From NCBI GenBank assembly GCA_937860165.1, contig CALMBE010000670.1, positions 1 to 10,364 of the forward strand: a stretch of 10,364 nt of DNA, in the 5' to 3' direction. Shown here one piece after another: positions 1 through 7,671 of the stretch. The position numbers and the translations under genes were made by a program. Source of the stretch: an uncultured Planctomycetaceae bacterium (lineage in GTDB: Bacteria; Planctomycetota; Planctomycetia; Pirellulales; Lacipirellulaceae). The notes under the pieces are model-generated. The model was not told the DNA's origin and did no database searches. It saw only the letters and a program-made list of their open reading frames with translations. Numbering within the stretch: position 1 is the stretch's first letter; every line of letters starts with the position of its first letter.

Positions 1-1295
1 AGGAACACCAGGTCGGCGGGCCACACTTTCTCGCTGCCGGGCACTTCGCTGAAAGGAGCCTTCTCACCCGGTTTCGACCAATCAACCGAGACCGTCTTGA
101 CCCCGCGAACACGACCGTTTTCGCCGGCTACAAATTCCTTGGTCAGCAAATTAAAGTGTCGCGGATCTTCGCCTAGTCGGGCCTTGGTTTCAGCGTGGGA
201 ATAATCGACCCGATATATGCGCGGCCACTGCGGCCATGGATTATTGGCGGCTCGCTCGGCCGGTGGGACATCGAGCAACTCAAAATTCACAATACTTTTC
301 GCGCCATGCCGCAGCGAGGTGCCGATGCAGTCGGCACCCGTGTCTCCACCGCCGATGACCACGACATGCTTGTCCTGGGCGGAGAGAAAGTGCCCGTCGG
401 CAAGTTCCGAATCGAGCAAACTTTTGGTATTGCGGGTGAGAAAATCCATCGCCCAGTGAATCCCCGGCAGGTCTCGGCCCGGGCAGCGCGCCGTGGGATC
501 AAAGGGCTTGGTCGCCCCCGTAGCAAGGAGCAAGGCATCGTACTCGGCGAGCAACTCTTGGGGATCCATAAAGCGCATCTCACAGCCACGCTCTTGCATG
601 ATTTGGGTCATGTGTCCCGCTGGAAAATCTTCGCGCTGTCCGACATGAACACAAGTGATGAACTCGACTCCCTCGTCTCGCAAAAGATGGATCCGCCGCT
701 CGACGACTTTCTTCTCGAGCTTCATGTTGGGGATGCCGTACATGAGCAGGCCGCCAATGCGATCCGCTCGCTCGAAGACCGTTACCGCATGGCCAGCCTT
801 GTTGAGCTGCGCCGCGGCGGCCAATCCCGCAGGACCCGAGCCGACCACGGCCACGCGAAATCCGGTGCGTTTGCTAGGTGGTTGCGCGGTGATCCACTTT
901 TCGGCAAAGCCGCGATCGATGATCGCATTCTCGATGTTCTTGATCGTTACCGGCGGATCGGTGATCCCCAGTACGCAGGCCCCTTCGCACGGGGCCGGAC
1001 AGGCCCGGCCTGTGAACTCAGGGAAGTTGTTCGTCTTATGCAGTCGGTCCAGGGCATCCTTCCACCGATTCTGATAGACCAAATCATTCCACTCGGGAAT
1101 GAGATTGTCGATCGGACAGCCGTTGTGCGATTGGCAGAACGGCACCCCGCAGTCCATGCACCGTGCGCCTTGCGTCCGTAAATGCTCGACCGCGGGTTGG
1201 GTGTAAATCTCTAGGAAATCCCCCGCCCGTTCGATCGGATCTCGATAAGGAACGGCCTTGCGCTCAAATTCTTTGAATCCGGTTGGTTTACCCAT
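1..1295 (-). CDS. gltD: Glutamate synthase small (beta) subunit GltD, C-terminus cut by window edge
   Basis: This is the small subunit of NADPH-dependent glutamate synthase. It oxidises NADPH on FAD and passes electrons through iron-sulfur clusters to the FMN of GltB, in the cytoplasm. The first 431 residues are present with no stop; the family is usually about 480-500 residues. The start is ATG at 1295, giving [11 protein letters not shown]-terminal cluster cysteines are Cys46, Cys49, Cys54 and Cys60, followed by Cys99, Cys103 and Cys107 in [12 protein letters not shown]. The FAD-binding motif VGSGPAG is at 151-157, and the second dinucleotide motif GGGDTGADC is at 315-323. Relative to typical GltD there seem to be about 20 extra residues around 216-245, between GVEF and the [11 protein letters not shown] stretch. 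The partner gltB lies upstream on the same strand, but a GxxExxY gene sits between them, leaving 60 bp between its stop and this start. No good Shine-Dalgarno sequence is visible at normal spacing. The identification is secure. Confidence 0.95.
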   Translation of the reverse strand, partial: MGKPTGFKEFERKAVPYRDPIERAGDFLEIYTQPAVEHLRTQGARCMDCGVPFCQSHNGCPIDNLIPEWNDLVYQNRWKDALDRLHKTNNFPEFTGRACPAPCEGACVLGITDPPVTIKNIENAIIDRGFAEKWITAQPPSKRTGFRVAVVGSGPAGLAAAAQLNKAGHAVTVFERADRIGGLLMYGIPNMKLEKKVVERRIHLLRDEGVEFITCVHVGQREDFPAGHMTQIMQERGCEMRFMDPQELLAEYDALLLATGATKPFDPTARCPGRDLPGIHWAMDFLTRNTKSLLDSELADGHFLSAQDKHVVVIGGGDTGADCIGTSLRHGAKSIVNFELLDVPPAERAANNPWPQWPRIYRVDYSHAETKARLGEDPRHFNLLTKEFVAGENGRVRGVKTVSVDWSKPGEKAPFSEVPGSEKVWPADLVF

Positions 1296-1334
1296 GATAT
1301 GGTCGCTGAATTCCTAGTGTTTATATCCCGCCAA

Positions 1335-1350
1335 GGCGCCAAGGCGCAGA
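1335..1350. repeat. Left arm of 16-bp inverted repeat flanking the GxxExxY gene
   Basis: The sequence GGCGCCAAGGCGCAGA is present here on the plus strand, and its exact reverse complement is at 1771-1786. The arm is extended leftward by a tandem 8-mer, CGCCAAGG twice at 1330-1345. It starts five bases beyond the stop codon of the GxxExxY gene. The unit can nearly fold on itself (GCGCC and GGCGC around two bases). This G/C-rich CGCCAAGG type resembles dispersed intergenic repeats I know from planctomycete genomes. That family link is recollection, while the repeat itself is read directly. Confidence 0.75.
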
Positions 1351-1355
1351 ACAAG

Positions 1356-1748
1356 TTAGTTTTCGGTTTCCTCGAGTCCATTGACAACGCGAGTGATCCC
1401 CGTGCGAATTACTTCTTCATTGAAATTGATGAGTAGCCCAAGCTTACAGCTCGTAAGGCGCAGATAGGTCAAGAGCTGCTTCTTGTGCGCGCCTGATACT
1501 TTCTCAACCGATTTAATCTCCACAATGACCTTCTTCTCCACCAACAGATCCAAACGAAATCCTTCTTCAAATAGAATTCCTTCGTAGCAGATTGGTACGA
1601 CAACTTGCCGTTCGACTGCCAAGCCTCGACTTCTCAGTTCGTGGGCCAGAACGACTTCATAGACCGACTCCAGCAGTCCCGGTCCTAGCGTCGTGTGAAT
1701 CTTATAGGCAGAATCAACAATTTCCTTGGATAGGGTGTTCTCAAACAT
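1356..1748 (-). CDS. GxxExxY family protein (PD-(D/E)XK nuclease-like fold)
   Basis: This is a 130-residue protein of the GxxExxY family, which is related to the PD-(D/E)XK nuclease superfamily and has no established biological role. The signature GLLESVY is at residues 24-30. The nuclease-like core follows: Asp67 in FRLDLLVE, Glu77 and Lys79 in VIVEIKS (the E-x-K element), then QLLTYL at 91-96. Length fits the family (about 120-135 residues) and the reading frame is intact. The ATG at 1748 is preceded by GAGGGG with five bases between, a good ribosome binding site. It has no signal peptide or membrane segment. It lies between gltB (90 bp upstream) and gltD (60 bp downstream) on the same strand, which is not its usual metabolic company. 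A perfect 16-bp inverted repeat brackets it, suggesting arrival as a small cassette. The family call is firm; nuclease activity and any role in mobility are inference. Confidence 0.9.
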   Translation of the reverse strand: MFENTLSKEIVDSAYKIHTTLGPGLLESVYEVVLAHELRSRGLAVERQVVVPICYEGILFEEGFRLDLLVEKKVIVEIKSVEKVSGAHKKQLLTYLRLTSCKLGLLINFNEEVIRTGITRVVNGLEETEN

Positions 1749-1770
1749 CGTCGCCCCTCAGCCATATTCC

Positions 1771-1786
1771 TCTGCGCCTTGGCGCC
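1771..1786. repeat. Right arm of 16-bp inverted repeat flanking the GxxExxY gene
   Basis: TCTGCGCCTTGGCGCC is the exact reverse complement of bases 1335-1350. It lies 22 bp upstream of the GxxExxY start codon and 52 bp downstream of the gltB stop, inside the gltB-GxxExxY gap. It continues into CTCTGCGTGAG, a tail typical of this kind of repeat. In the transcript it could form a hairpin between gltB and the downstream genes, but no U-run follows it, so it is not called a terminator. Confidence 0.75.
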
Positions 1787-1838
1787 TCTGCGTGAGTCAC
1801 TTAAACCCTACCAATGCCGTACTGTCATCCCTACATGC

Positions 1839-4800
1839 TTATCCGACTGCTGCCAGTTCCTTGGCTTTGTGCTCGAGCAGCACGCGCTTGTATTCGACCG
1901 GCATCACTTTTACAAATTGCAGTAGAGTTTCATCCCAGCGGTTGAGAATATCGGTGGCACGCGTCGAGCCGGTGGTATTCTGGTGCAAAACGATCAATTC
2001 CCGGAGTTCGTCGATGTCTTCTTCGCATTCGACCTTCTCCAACCCAACCATTCCCAGATTGCAGTGCGCTAGGAATTGATCCTCGGGGTCCCACACATAA
2101 GCCACGCCGCCACTCATGCCGGCGGCGAAGTTTCGCCCCGTGGGGCCCAACACCACCACGACCCCTCCGGTCATGTACTCGCAACCATGATCGCCGACCC
2201 CTTCGATCACCGCCTGGGCGCCACTGTTGCGGACGGCAAACCGCTCGGCCGCTTGGCCACGGAAAAACGCCATGCCGCTGGTCGCGCCGTAGAGACACAC
2301 ATTTCCCACGAGGATATTCTCTTCGGCGGCAAATGTCGAAGTACGCGGTGGGTAGATTACCAGCCGACCCCCCGAGAGACCCTTGCCGACATAGTCGTTC
2401 GCGTCTCCTTCGAGCTCCAAGGTAACCCCCTTGGCCAGAAATGCACCCAGGCTTTGACCTGCGGAGCCAGTCAACTTGAAATGGATGGTGTCGTCGGGCA
2501 AGCAATCTTCGCCCCACTTTTTGCAGATTTCGTTCGAGAGAATTGTCCCCACCGTGCGATTGGTGTTGATGATTGGGAGTTCTTCCCGCACTTTTTCTCC
2601 ACGCTCCAAGGCCGGTTTGGCGAGGTCCAGCAGGCGGGTGATGTCCAGCGACAGTTCCAATCCATGGTCCTGCGAACGCGTGCAATGGGTTTCAACTTGA
2701 GGATGCGGTTTTTTCGCGGGTGCCAACAGATTAGTGAGGTCCAGGCCATCGGACTTCCAGTGCTTGATAGCCGCATCGGTTTCCAGGCAATCCGCGCGAC
2801 CGACCATCTCATCCAGCGTGCGGAAGCCCAGTTCGGCCATGATCTGGCGTGCATCCTCGGCGACCATGAACAGATAATTCATGACATACTCGGGCTTGCC
2901 ACTGAACTTGGCCCGCAACACGGGGTCTTGCGTGGCAATCCCCACCGGGCAGGTGTTCAGATGGCACTTCCGCATCATGATACAACCCAAGGTAATCAGC
3001 GGAGCTGTGGCGAAACCGAATTCCTCGGCACCCAACATTGCCGCAATGACCACGTCGCGTCCGGTTTTCAATCCCCCATCGGTTTGCAGGATGACGCGGC
3101 TCCGCAGGTCATTGAGCACCAGGGTCTGATGCGTTTCAGCGATGCCCAGTTCCCAGGGAAGTCCCGCGTACTTGATGCTCGTCAGGGGCGAAGCACCCGT
3201 GCCGCCGCCGTCGCCCGAGATCAAGATATGATCCGCATAGCCCTTGGCAACCCCCGCGGCGATGGTGCCGATGCCAACTTCGGAGACCAGTTTTACGCTC
3301 ACGCGGGCCGCTCGATTCGCATTCTTCAAGTCATGGATCAATTGCTTGAGGTCTTCGATGGAATAGATATCGTGGTGCGGGGGCGGGCTGATCAGCCCCA
3401 CGCCTGGTGTCGAGTAGCGAATGCGGGCAATGTAGTCGTCGACTTTGCGCCCCGGAAGTTCGCCCCCCTCGCCCGGCTTGGCCCCTTGAGAGATTTTGAT
3501 TTGCAGCTCGTCGGCGTTGGTGAGATAGTTGATCGTCACGCCAAACCGCCCCGAGGCGACTTGCTTGATCGCCGAACGCTTGGAATCGCCATTAGGAAGC
3601 GGCTTGAAACGGGCCGGGTCTTCGCCCCCCTCGCCCGTGTTGCTCTTGCCACCCAGACGATTCATCGCAATCGCCAGACTTTCGTGGGCCTCGGCCGAGA
3701 TCGAACCAAACGACATCGCACCCGTGCAGAATCGTTTGACGATTTCCTGGGCGGGCATCACTTCGTCCAGCGGGATGGGCCCTCCATTCACCCCAGGTTT
3801 GAAGGACATCAAACCACGTAACTGGCACCGCGTCTGGGCATCCTTGTTCACATGCGCGGCAAAGCGTCGATAAGCATCCTGATCGCCCCCGCGGGCGGCG
3901 ACTTGGATATCGGCAATCGACTGCGGATCCCACATGTGCCGCTCCCCTTCAGCCCGCCAATGGAATTCTCCCGGGTTCGGGAGCATTGGCAATCGGTCCG
4001 ACTTCATCGCCGGATAGCCCAGGGTGTGGCGACGCAAAGCCTCCTCGGCTAGCACTTCAAAACCAACTCCTTGGATCCGACTGGCAGTCCCCACAAAGGA
4101 TCGCTGAATGACCTCTTCACGGAGTCCGACCGCTTCAAAAATTTGCGCCCCCTTGTAGCTTTGCAGGGTCGAGATGCCGATCTTGGCCATCACTTTGAGC
4201 ATTCCCTTAGCAATACCAGTGCGATATTTCTTGACCAAATCTTGATCGGCTTTGTTGCCTGGATTGTACAATTCGTGGTTGGCAACTGCCAAAATTGCCG
4301 GGTGAGCGCGACCTTCACCGTCTTCTTCACCCGCCAAAATGGGCTCACCCGATTCCAGTAAACCATCGCGGCGGGCCTGCCACAGGGCTTCGAAGGCGAG
4401 ATACGGATTGATGGCATCGGCCCCGTAACCGACAAGCAAACAGTGGTGATGAACTTCGCGCGCTTCGCCGCTCTCGACAACCAAACCGAGACGAGTCCGC
4501 TTGGCCTGCTTGACCAGATGGTGATGGACCGCCCCCGTGGCCAACAAGGAACTAATCGGCACGCGTTCGGCGGAGATGGCGCGATCCGAAAGCACCACCA
4601 GCGAAAACCCTTCATCGACCGCGGCTTCCGCCTCGCTGCAAATGCGTTCGAGTGCGGCTTCGAGTCCGGCAGTCCCCTCGCTCTTCGGCCAAGTAATATC
4701 AAGGACCTGCGATTTCCAGCCGCGGTGGTCGATGTGCTTCAAGGCAGCCATCTGCTCATTCGAGAGAATCGGATGCAGCACCCGCAGCCGATGCGCATGT

Positions 4801-6503
4801 TCCTTGGTCGTTTCGAGCAAATTCTGTTCGGGACCGATGTAGCACTCCAGCGACATGATCACTTCCTCGCGGATCGAATCAATCGCGGGATTGGTGACCT
4901 GTGCGAAAAGTTGCTTAAAGTAGTCGTAGATCAAACGCGGCTTATCCGATAGGCAAGCCAGGCACGAATCGTTTCCCATCGAACCGATCGGGTCTTTTTC
5001 CGCCTGAATCAGCGGCAAAAGCATGAAGCTCATGGACTCGACCGTGTAGCCAAAGGCCTGCATGCGTTCGAGCAAGGTCGCGCTATCGAAACCGTGAGGC
5101 TCTTTGTTGGGTTCGAGTTCGTTGAGATCGATCCGTTGATTATTGAGCCAAGTCTTGTAAGGTCGCCGCGTCGAGAAATCGCTTTTGAGTTCTTCGTCGG
5201 GAATCAAGCAACCCTGCTCAAAATCCACCAAGAACATGCGACCAGGCTGCAACCGACCTTTGGCCTTCACGTTTTCAGGGCGAATCGAGCGGAGCGCTCC
5301 CACTTCGCTGGCCATGATTACCCGGTCGTCATGCGTGAGATAATACCGCGAAGGTCGCAGCCCATTGCGATCCAACACGGCACCGATGTACTTGCCGTCG
5401 GTAAAGGCAATCGAGGCGGGACCATCCCACGGTTCCATCAAGGCAGAGTGGTATTCGTAGAACGCCCGTTTCTCCTCGGACATGGTTTCGTGATTCTGCC
5501 ACGCCTCGGGAACCATCATCATGACGGCTTCCTGAAGCGTGCGGCCGTTCATCAGCAAGAATTCGAGGACATTGTCAAAGGTTCCCGAGTCGCTGCAATC
5601 GGGTTCGCAAACTGGAAACAACTTCGAGAGCTGGTCACCGAATAATTCACTACGGACCACTCCTTCGCGCGCGCGCATCCAATTCATGTTCCCCCGGAGC
5701 GTGTTGATTTCACCGTTGTGACTCATGAATCGGCAAGGCTGCGCACGGTCCCAGGAAGGGAATGTATTGGTCGAGAACCGCGAGTGGACCATCGCCAGAT
5801 GGCTGGTGTAATCCTCTGCGATAAGATCGGGAAAATAGTGGAATAACTGCTCGGTGGTGAACATTCCCTTATAGATCATCACCTTGCTCGAAAGCGAACA
5901 GACATAAAATAATTTGGCCTGGGAGAGCGTTTGGTCACTTCGCAAGCGATGACTTGCTTGCTTGCGAATGAGAAACAGTTGGCGCTCGAAGGCGTCACCG
6001 CTGACTCCCTTGGCAGCGGCGACAATCAGTTGCTCGATCGCAGGCTCGCCAGCCAGGGCCGAAGGGCCGAGATTCGCCGCATCGCGATTCGTGGGCACCT
6101 GTCGCCAACCCACCAGTCGCTGGCCGTGGGTCTTGATTAACTCCTCCACCACCCGCTTGCAGTGCTCGCGTTCCTTTTTATTGGTGGGCAAGAACACATT
6201 CCCTGCGGCGAAACAGCCCGGTGCTGGAAGTTCGAGACCAAGTTTCGCTTGGACGACTCGCGCCAGGAACTCAAAGGGCAAGGCAGTCAAGATTCCCGCA
6301 CCATCGCCGGTGTTGGCCTCGCAACCGCACGCCCCCCGGTGGTCCATATTGCGGAGAAGCTCTTCCGAGTCGAGCACGATCTGGTGACTCCGCTCCCCTT
6401 TGATGTGGGCGACGAAACCCACTCCGCACGAATCATGTTCGAACGCCGGATCGTACAATCCTTGTTTGGCAGGGAAGGGAGAAAAAGGTCGATTGCTTTC
6501 CAT
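1839..6503 (-). CDS. gltB: Glutamate synthase large (alpha) subunit GltB
   Basis: This subunit turns glutamine plus 2-oxoglutarate into two glutamates, using electrons delivered by GltD; it acts in the cytoplasm. The protein has 1554 residues from the ATG at 6503, matching the usual 1480-1550. The frame stays open to 6611, but that extension would overlap the upstream LysR gene by 74 bp. Starting at 6503 leaves a normal short propeptide: EHDSCGVGF places the N-terminal nucleophile at Cys26, to be exposed by removal of 25 residues. Domains in order are: class II glutamine amidotransferase (about 26-430), central domain (about 470-790), FMN-binding synthase barrel (about 890-1270) and the C-terminal GXGXG beta-helix (about 1300-1510). 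The barrel carries SGDGGGTGASPLTS from residue 1096. The 3Fe-4S cysteines are Cys1174, Cys1180 and Cys1185, with canonical spacing. All key residues look intact. It sits 34 bp behind a LysR gene and is probably co-transcribed with it. The ribosome site is weak (GGAAACC). Confidence 0.97.
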   Translation of the reverse strand: MESNRPFSPFPAKQGLYDPAFEHDSCGVGFVAHIKGERSHQIVLDSEELLRNMDHRGACGCEANTGDGAGILTALPFEFLARVVQAKLGLELPAPGCFAAGNVFLPTNKKEREHCKRVVEELIKTHGQRLVGWRQVPTNRDAANLGPSALAGEPAIEQLIVAAAKGVSGDAFERQLFLIRKQASHRLRSDQTLSQAKLFYVCSLSSKVMIYKGMFTTEQLFHYFPDLIAEDYTSHLAMVHSRFSTNTFPSWDRAQPCRFMSHNGEINTLRGNMNWMRAREGVVRSELFGDQLSKLFPVCEPDCSDSGTFDNVLEFLLMNGRTLQEAVMMMVPEAWQNHETMSEEKRAFYEYHSALMEPWDGPASIAFTDGKYIGAVLDRNGLRPSRYYLTHDDRVIMASEVGALRSIRPENVKAKGRLQPGRMFLVDFEQGCLIPDEELKSDFSTRRPYKTWLNNQRIDLNELEPNKEPHGFDSATLLERMQAFGYTVESMSFMLLPLIQAEKDPIGSMGNDSCLACLSDKPRLIYDYFKQLFAQVTNPAIDSIREEVIMSLECYIGPEQNLLETTKEHAHRLRVLHPILSNEQMAALKHIDHRGWKSQVLDITWPKSEGTAGLEAALERICSEAEAAVDEGFSLVVLSDRAISAERVPISSLLATGAVHHHLVKQAKRTRLGLVVESGEAREVHHHCLLVGYGADAINPYLAFEALWQARRDGLLESGEPILAGEEDGEGRAHPAILAVANHELYNPGNKADQDLVKKYRTGIAKGMLKVMAKIGISTLQSYKGAQIFEAVGLREEVIQRSFVGTASRIQGVGFEVLAEEALRRHTLGYPAMKSDRLPMLPNPGEFHWRAEGERHMWDPQSIADIQVAARGGDQDAYRRFAAHVNKDAQTRCQLRGLMSFKPGVNGGPIPLDEVMPAQEIVKRFCTGAMSFGSISAEAHESLAIAMNRLGGKSNTGEGGEDPARFKPLPNGDSKRSAIKQVASGRFGVTINYLTNADELQIKISQGAKPGEGGELPGRKVDDYIARIRYSTPGVGLISPPPHHDIYSIEDLKQLIHDLKNANRAARVSVKLVSEVGIGTIAAGVAKGYADHILISGDGGGTGASPLTSIKYAGLPWELGIAETHQTLVLNDLRSRVILQTDGGLKTGRDVVIAAMLGAEEFGFATAPLITLGCIMMRKCHLNTCPVGIATQDPVLRAKFSGKPEYVMNYLFMVAEDARQIMAELGFRTLDEMVGRADCLETDAAIKHWKSDGLDLTNLLAPAKKPHPQVETHCTRSQDHGLELSLDITRLLDLAKPALERGEKVREELPIINTNRTVGTILSNEICKKWGEDCLPDDTIHFKLTGSAGQSLGAFLAKGVTLELEGDANDYVGKGLSGGRLVIYPPRTSTFAAEENILVGNVCLYGATSGMAFFRGQAAERFAVRNSGAQAVIEGVGDHGCEYMTGGVVVVLGPTGRNFAAGMSGGVAYVWDPEDQFLAHCNLGMVGLEKVECEEDIDELRELIVLHQNTTGSTRATDILNRWDETLLQFVKVMPVEYKRVLLEHKAKELAAVG

Positions 6504-6537
6504 GAATTGGTTTCCAGTTGTGGCATGTCGGCAGAGA

Positions 6538-7494
6538 TTACTGCCAATGATGAGTGCCATTCTTGAGAGAAGCCGCCTGTTGAGTTTGCGATGGGTTGGC
6601 AGTCTCTTCAAATTCGTGTTCGATCTGCAATTGATTTACAAAATTCTGGGCAAGCTCTCTCAGCGGTCGATCACGTCGATAGACGATGCCCAGCGGTCGC
6701 GTCGGTTGTTCACCAGAAAGTTTCGCCTTGGCGAGTGCGCCAGAAGCAAGCTCCTTTTCGACGGTCGGCTCGGGTAGGAGGCTAATCCCTTCATTGATTT
6801 CGATGGCCCGCTTCATCACTTCGATGTTGTCGAACTCGAAAGCGATATTGGCATCGACATGATTCGCCATCAGGATGCGATCGATTTCCGCACGGATCCG
6901 CAGACCCGGCTCGAAGGCCACAAACGGCTCCCCCGAGAGGTCGCTGTAGGTAATCGTGGCCGCCTTGGCAAACCGATGCTGGGGGTGGCACACCACCACC
7001 AGGGGTTCACTCCGCCAAGGAAGTGCTGCCAACAGGCGGGTTTCTTCCGGGTAGCTCACTAAGCCCAGGTCAACATCCCCTTGTTCGACAACCTCTAACA
7101 CTCGGTCGGGATGCAAATACTCGAGCCGGACCTGTGCGCTGGGATACTTGCTGGAAAACTTCCGCATGAACAAACTCATGTGCGCCAATCCCACCGAATA
7201 GATCGATGCCACAAGCAACCGACCCGCCGACGCATCCCGGAGCGTGCGGACTTCGTTTTCCAGTTCCTCGTATTCGCGGACAATCTGGCGGCATCCCTCG
7301 TAGAACCGTTCTCCCTCGGGGGTAATCACAAACGGGCGTTTCGAGCGATCCAAAAGCTGGACTCCCAGCCGCTCCTCCAATTGATGAACGACCTGGCTGG
7401 CATTGGATTGGGAGATGTCGTTTTCGTCGGCAGCCCGAGAAAAACTCCGCCGTTCAACGATGTCGCAATAGATTTTGAGAAACCTAGTATGCAT
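6538..7494 (-). CDS. LysR-type transcriptional regulator, probable regulator of gltB
   Basis: This is a LysR-family DNA-binding regulator of 318 residues from the ATG at 7494. A GTG three codons earlier (7503) is in frame. I prefer the ATG because GGGTGA lies five bases before it and because MHTRFLKIYCD is how I expect this family to begin. The winged helix-turn-helix covers residues 1-60, with SQSNASQVVHQLEERL as recognition helix (about 29-44) and the wing RSKRPFVITPEG. An effector-binding domain of the type 2 periplasmic fold spans about 90-290, including VDLGLVSYPEE and GISLLPEPTVE. The polar tail after about residue 292 is probably disordered. It ends 34 bp before gltB on the same strand, so it may be the first gene of the glutamate synthase operon. 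In Bacillus the LysR regulator gltC is instead divergent from gltAB. The effector and the control of gltB are inference. Confidence 0.92.
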   Translation of the reverse strand: MHTRFLKIYCDIVERRSFSRAADENDISQSNASQVVHQLEERLGVQLLDRSKRPFVITPEGERFYEGCRQIVREYEELENEVRTLRDASAGRLLVASIYSVGLAHMSLFMRKFSSKYPSAQVRLEYLHPDRVLEVVEQGDVDLGLVSYPEETRLLAALPWRSEPLVVVCHPQHRFAKAATITYSDLSGEPFVAFEPGLRIRAEIDRILMANHVDANIAFEFDNIEVMKRAIEINEGISLLPEPTVEKELASGALAKAKLSGEQPTRPLGIVYRRDRPLRELAQNFVNQLQIEHEFEETANPSQTQQAASLKNGTHHWQ

Positions 7495-7534
7495 TAAATT
7501 CACCCAGTGAAATCACGGTCAGGGCACCATTAAA

Positions 7535-7551
7535 ATAAGTTCGCCAAATAT
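7535..7551. promoter_or_regulatory. Candidate LysR-type binding site upstream of the regulator gene
   Basis: Bases 7535-7551 read ATAAGTTCGCCAAATAT, an ATA-N11-TAT dyad that also contains the T-N11-A core typical of LysR operators. It lies 41 bp upstream of the preferred start codon, in an AT-rich stretch (about 7528-7590) that stands out from the surrounding sequence and is the likely promoter region. Such dyads occur by chance in AT-rich DNA, and I could not find a convincing -35/-10 pair, so this is only a candidate for autoregulation. Confidence 0.25.
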
Positions 7552-7659
7552 CAGGGCGTTTTAGAATCGAATTTCAAGATATAAGTGTACCAACAAGGCC
7601 CCAGACGTCAAGCAATCGAAGGATCGAGCGGAAAAGGGACCAACGGAACCGACAAACAC

Positions 7660-7671
7660 GCCGCTAGCGGC
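7660..7671. repeat. Perfect 12-bp palindrome at the end of the peptidyl-prolyl isomerase gene
   Basis: GCCGCTAGCGGC is a perfect palindrome directly abutting the stop codon of the minus-strand isomerase gene (stop at 7672-7674). The flanking AGCGGCTTAGCG partly repeats it. I recall CGCTAGCGG-type sequences as frequent in planctomycete intergenic DNA. As a hairpin it offers only four pairs with a four-base loop and no U-run, so it is listed as a repeat and not a terminator. Confidence 0.4.

Noticed and set aside
195..1181. 328-codon open frame on the plus strand
   Set aside because: It lies wholly antisense to gltD, whose minus-strand frame shows all the family motifs. The antisense product has no recognisable domain.
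1335..1786. Insertion sequence with terminal inverted repeats
   Set aside because: The only gene inside is GxxExxY, with no transposase, and no flanking target duplication could be seen. It is kept as a finding, not as a called mobile element.
2076..3821. 581-codon open frame on the plus strand
   Set aside because: It is antisense to the FMN and GXGXG domains of gltB. It is a by-product of GC-rich codon use and its product resembles no protein family.
6504..6611. Upstream extension of gltB by 36 codons
   Set aside because: It would overlap the LysR gene and place a basic, unrelated stretch before the propeptide. The ATG at 6503 gives the normal short propeptide before Cys26.
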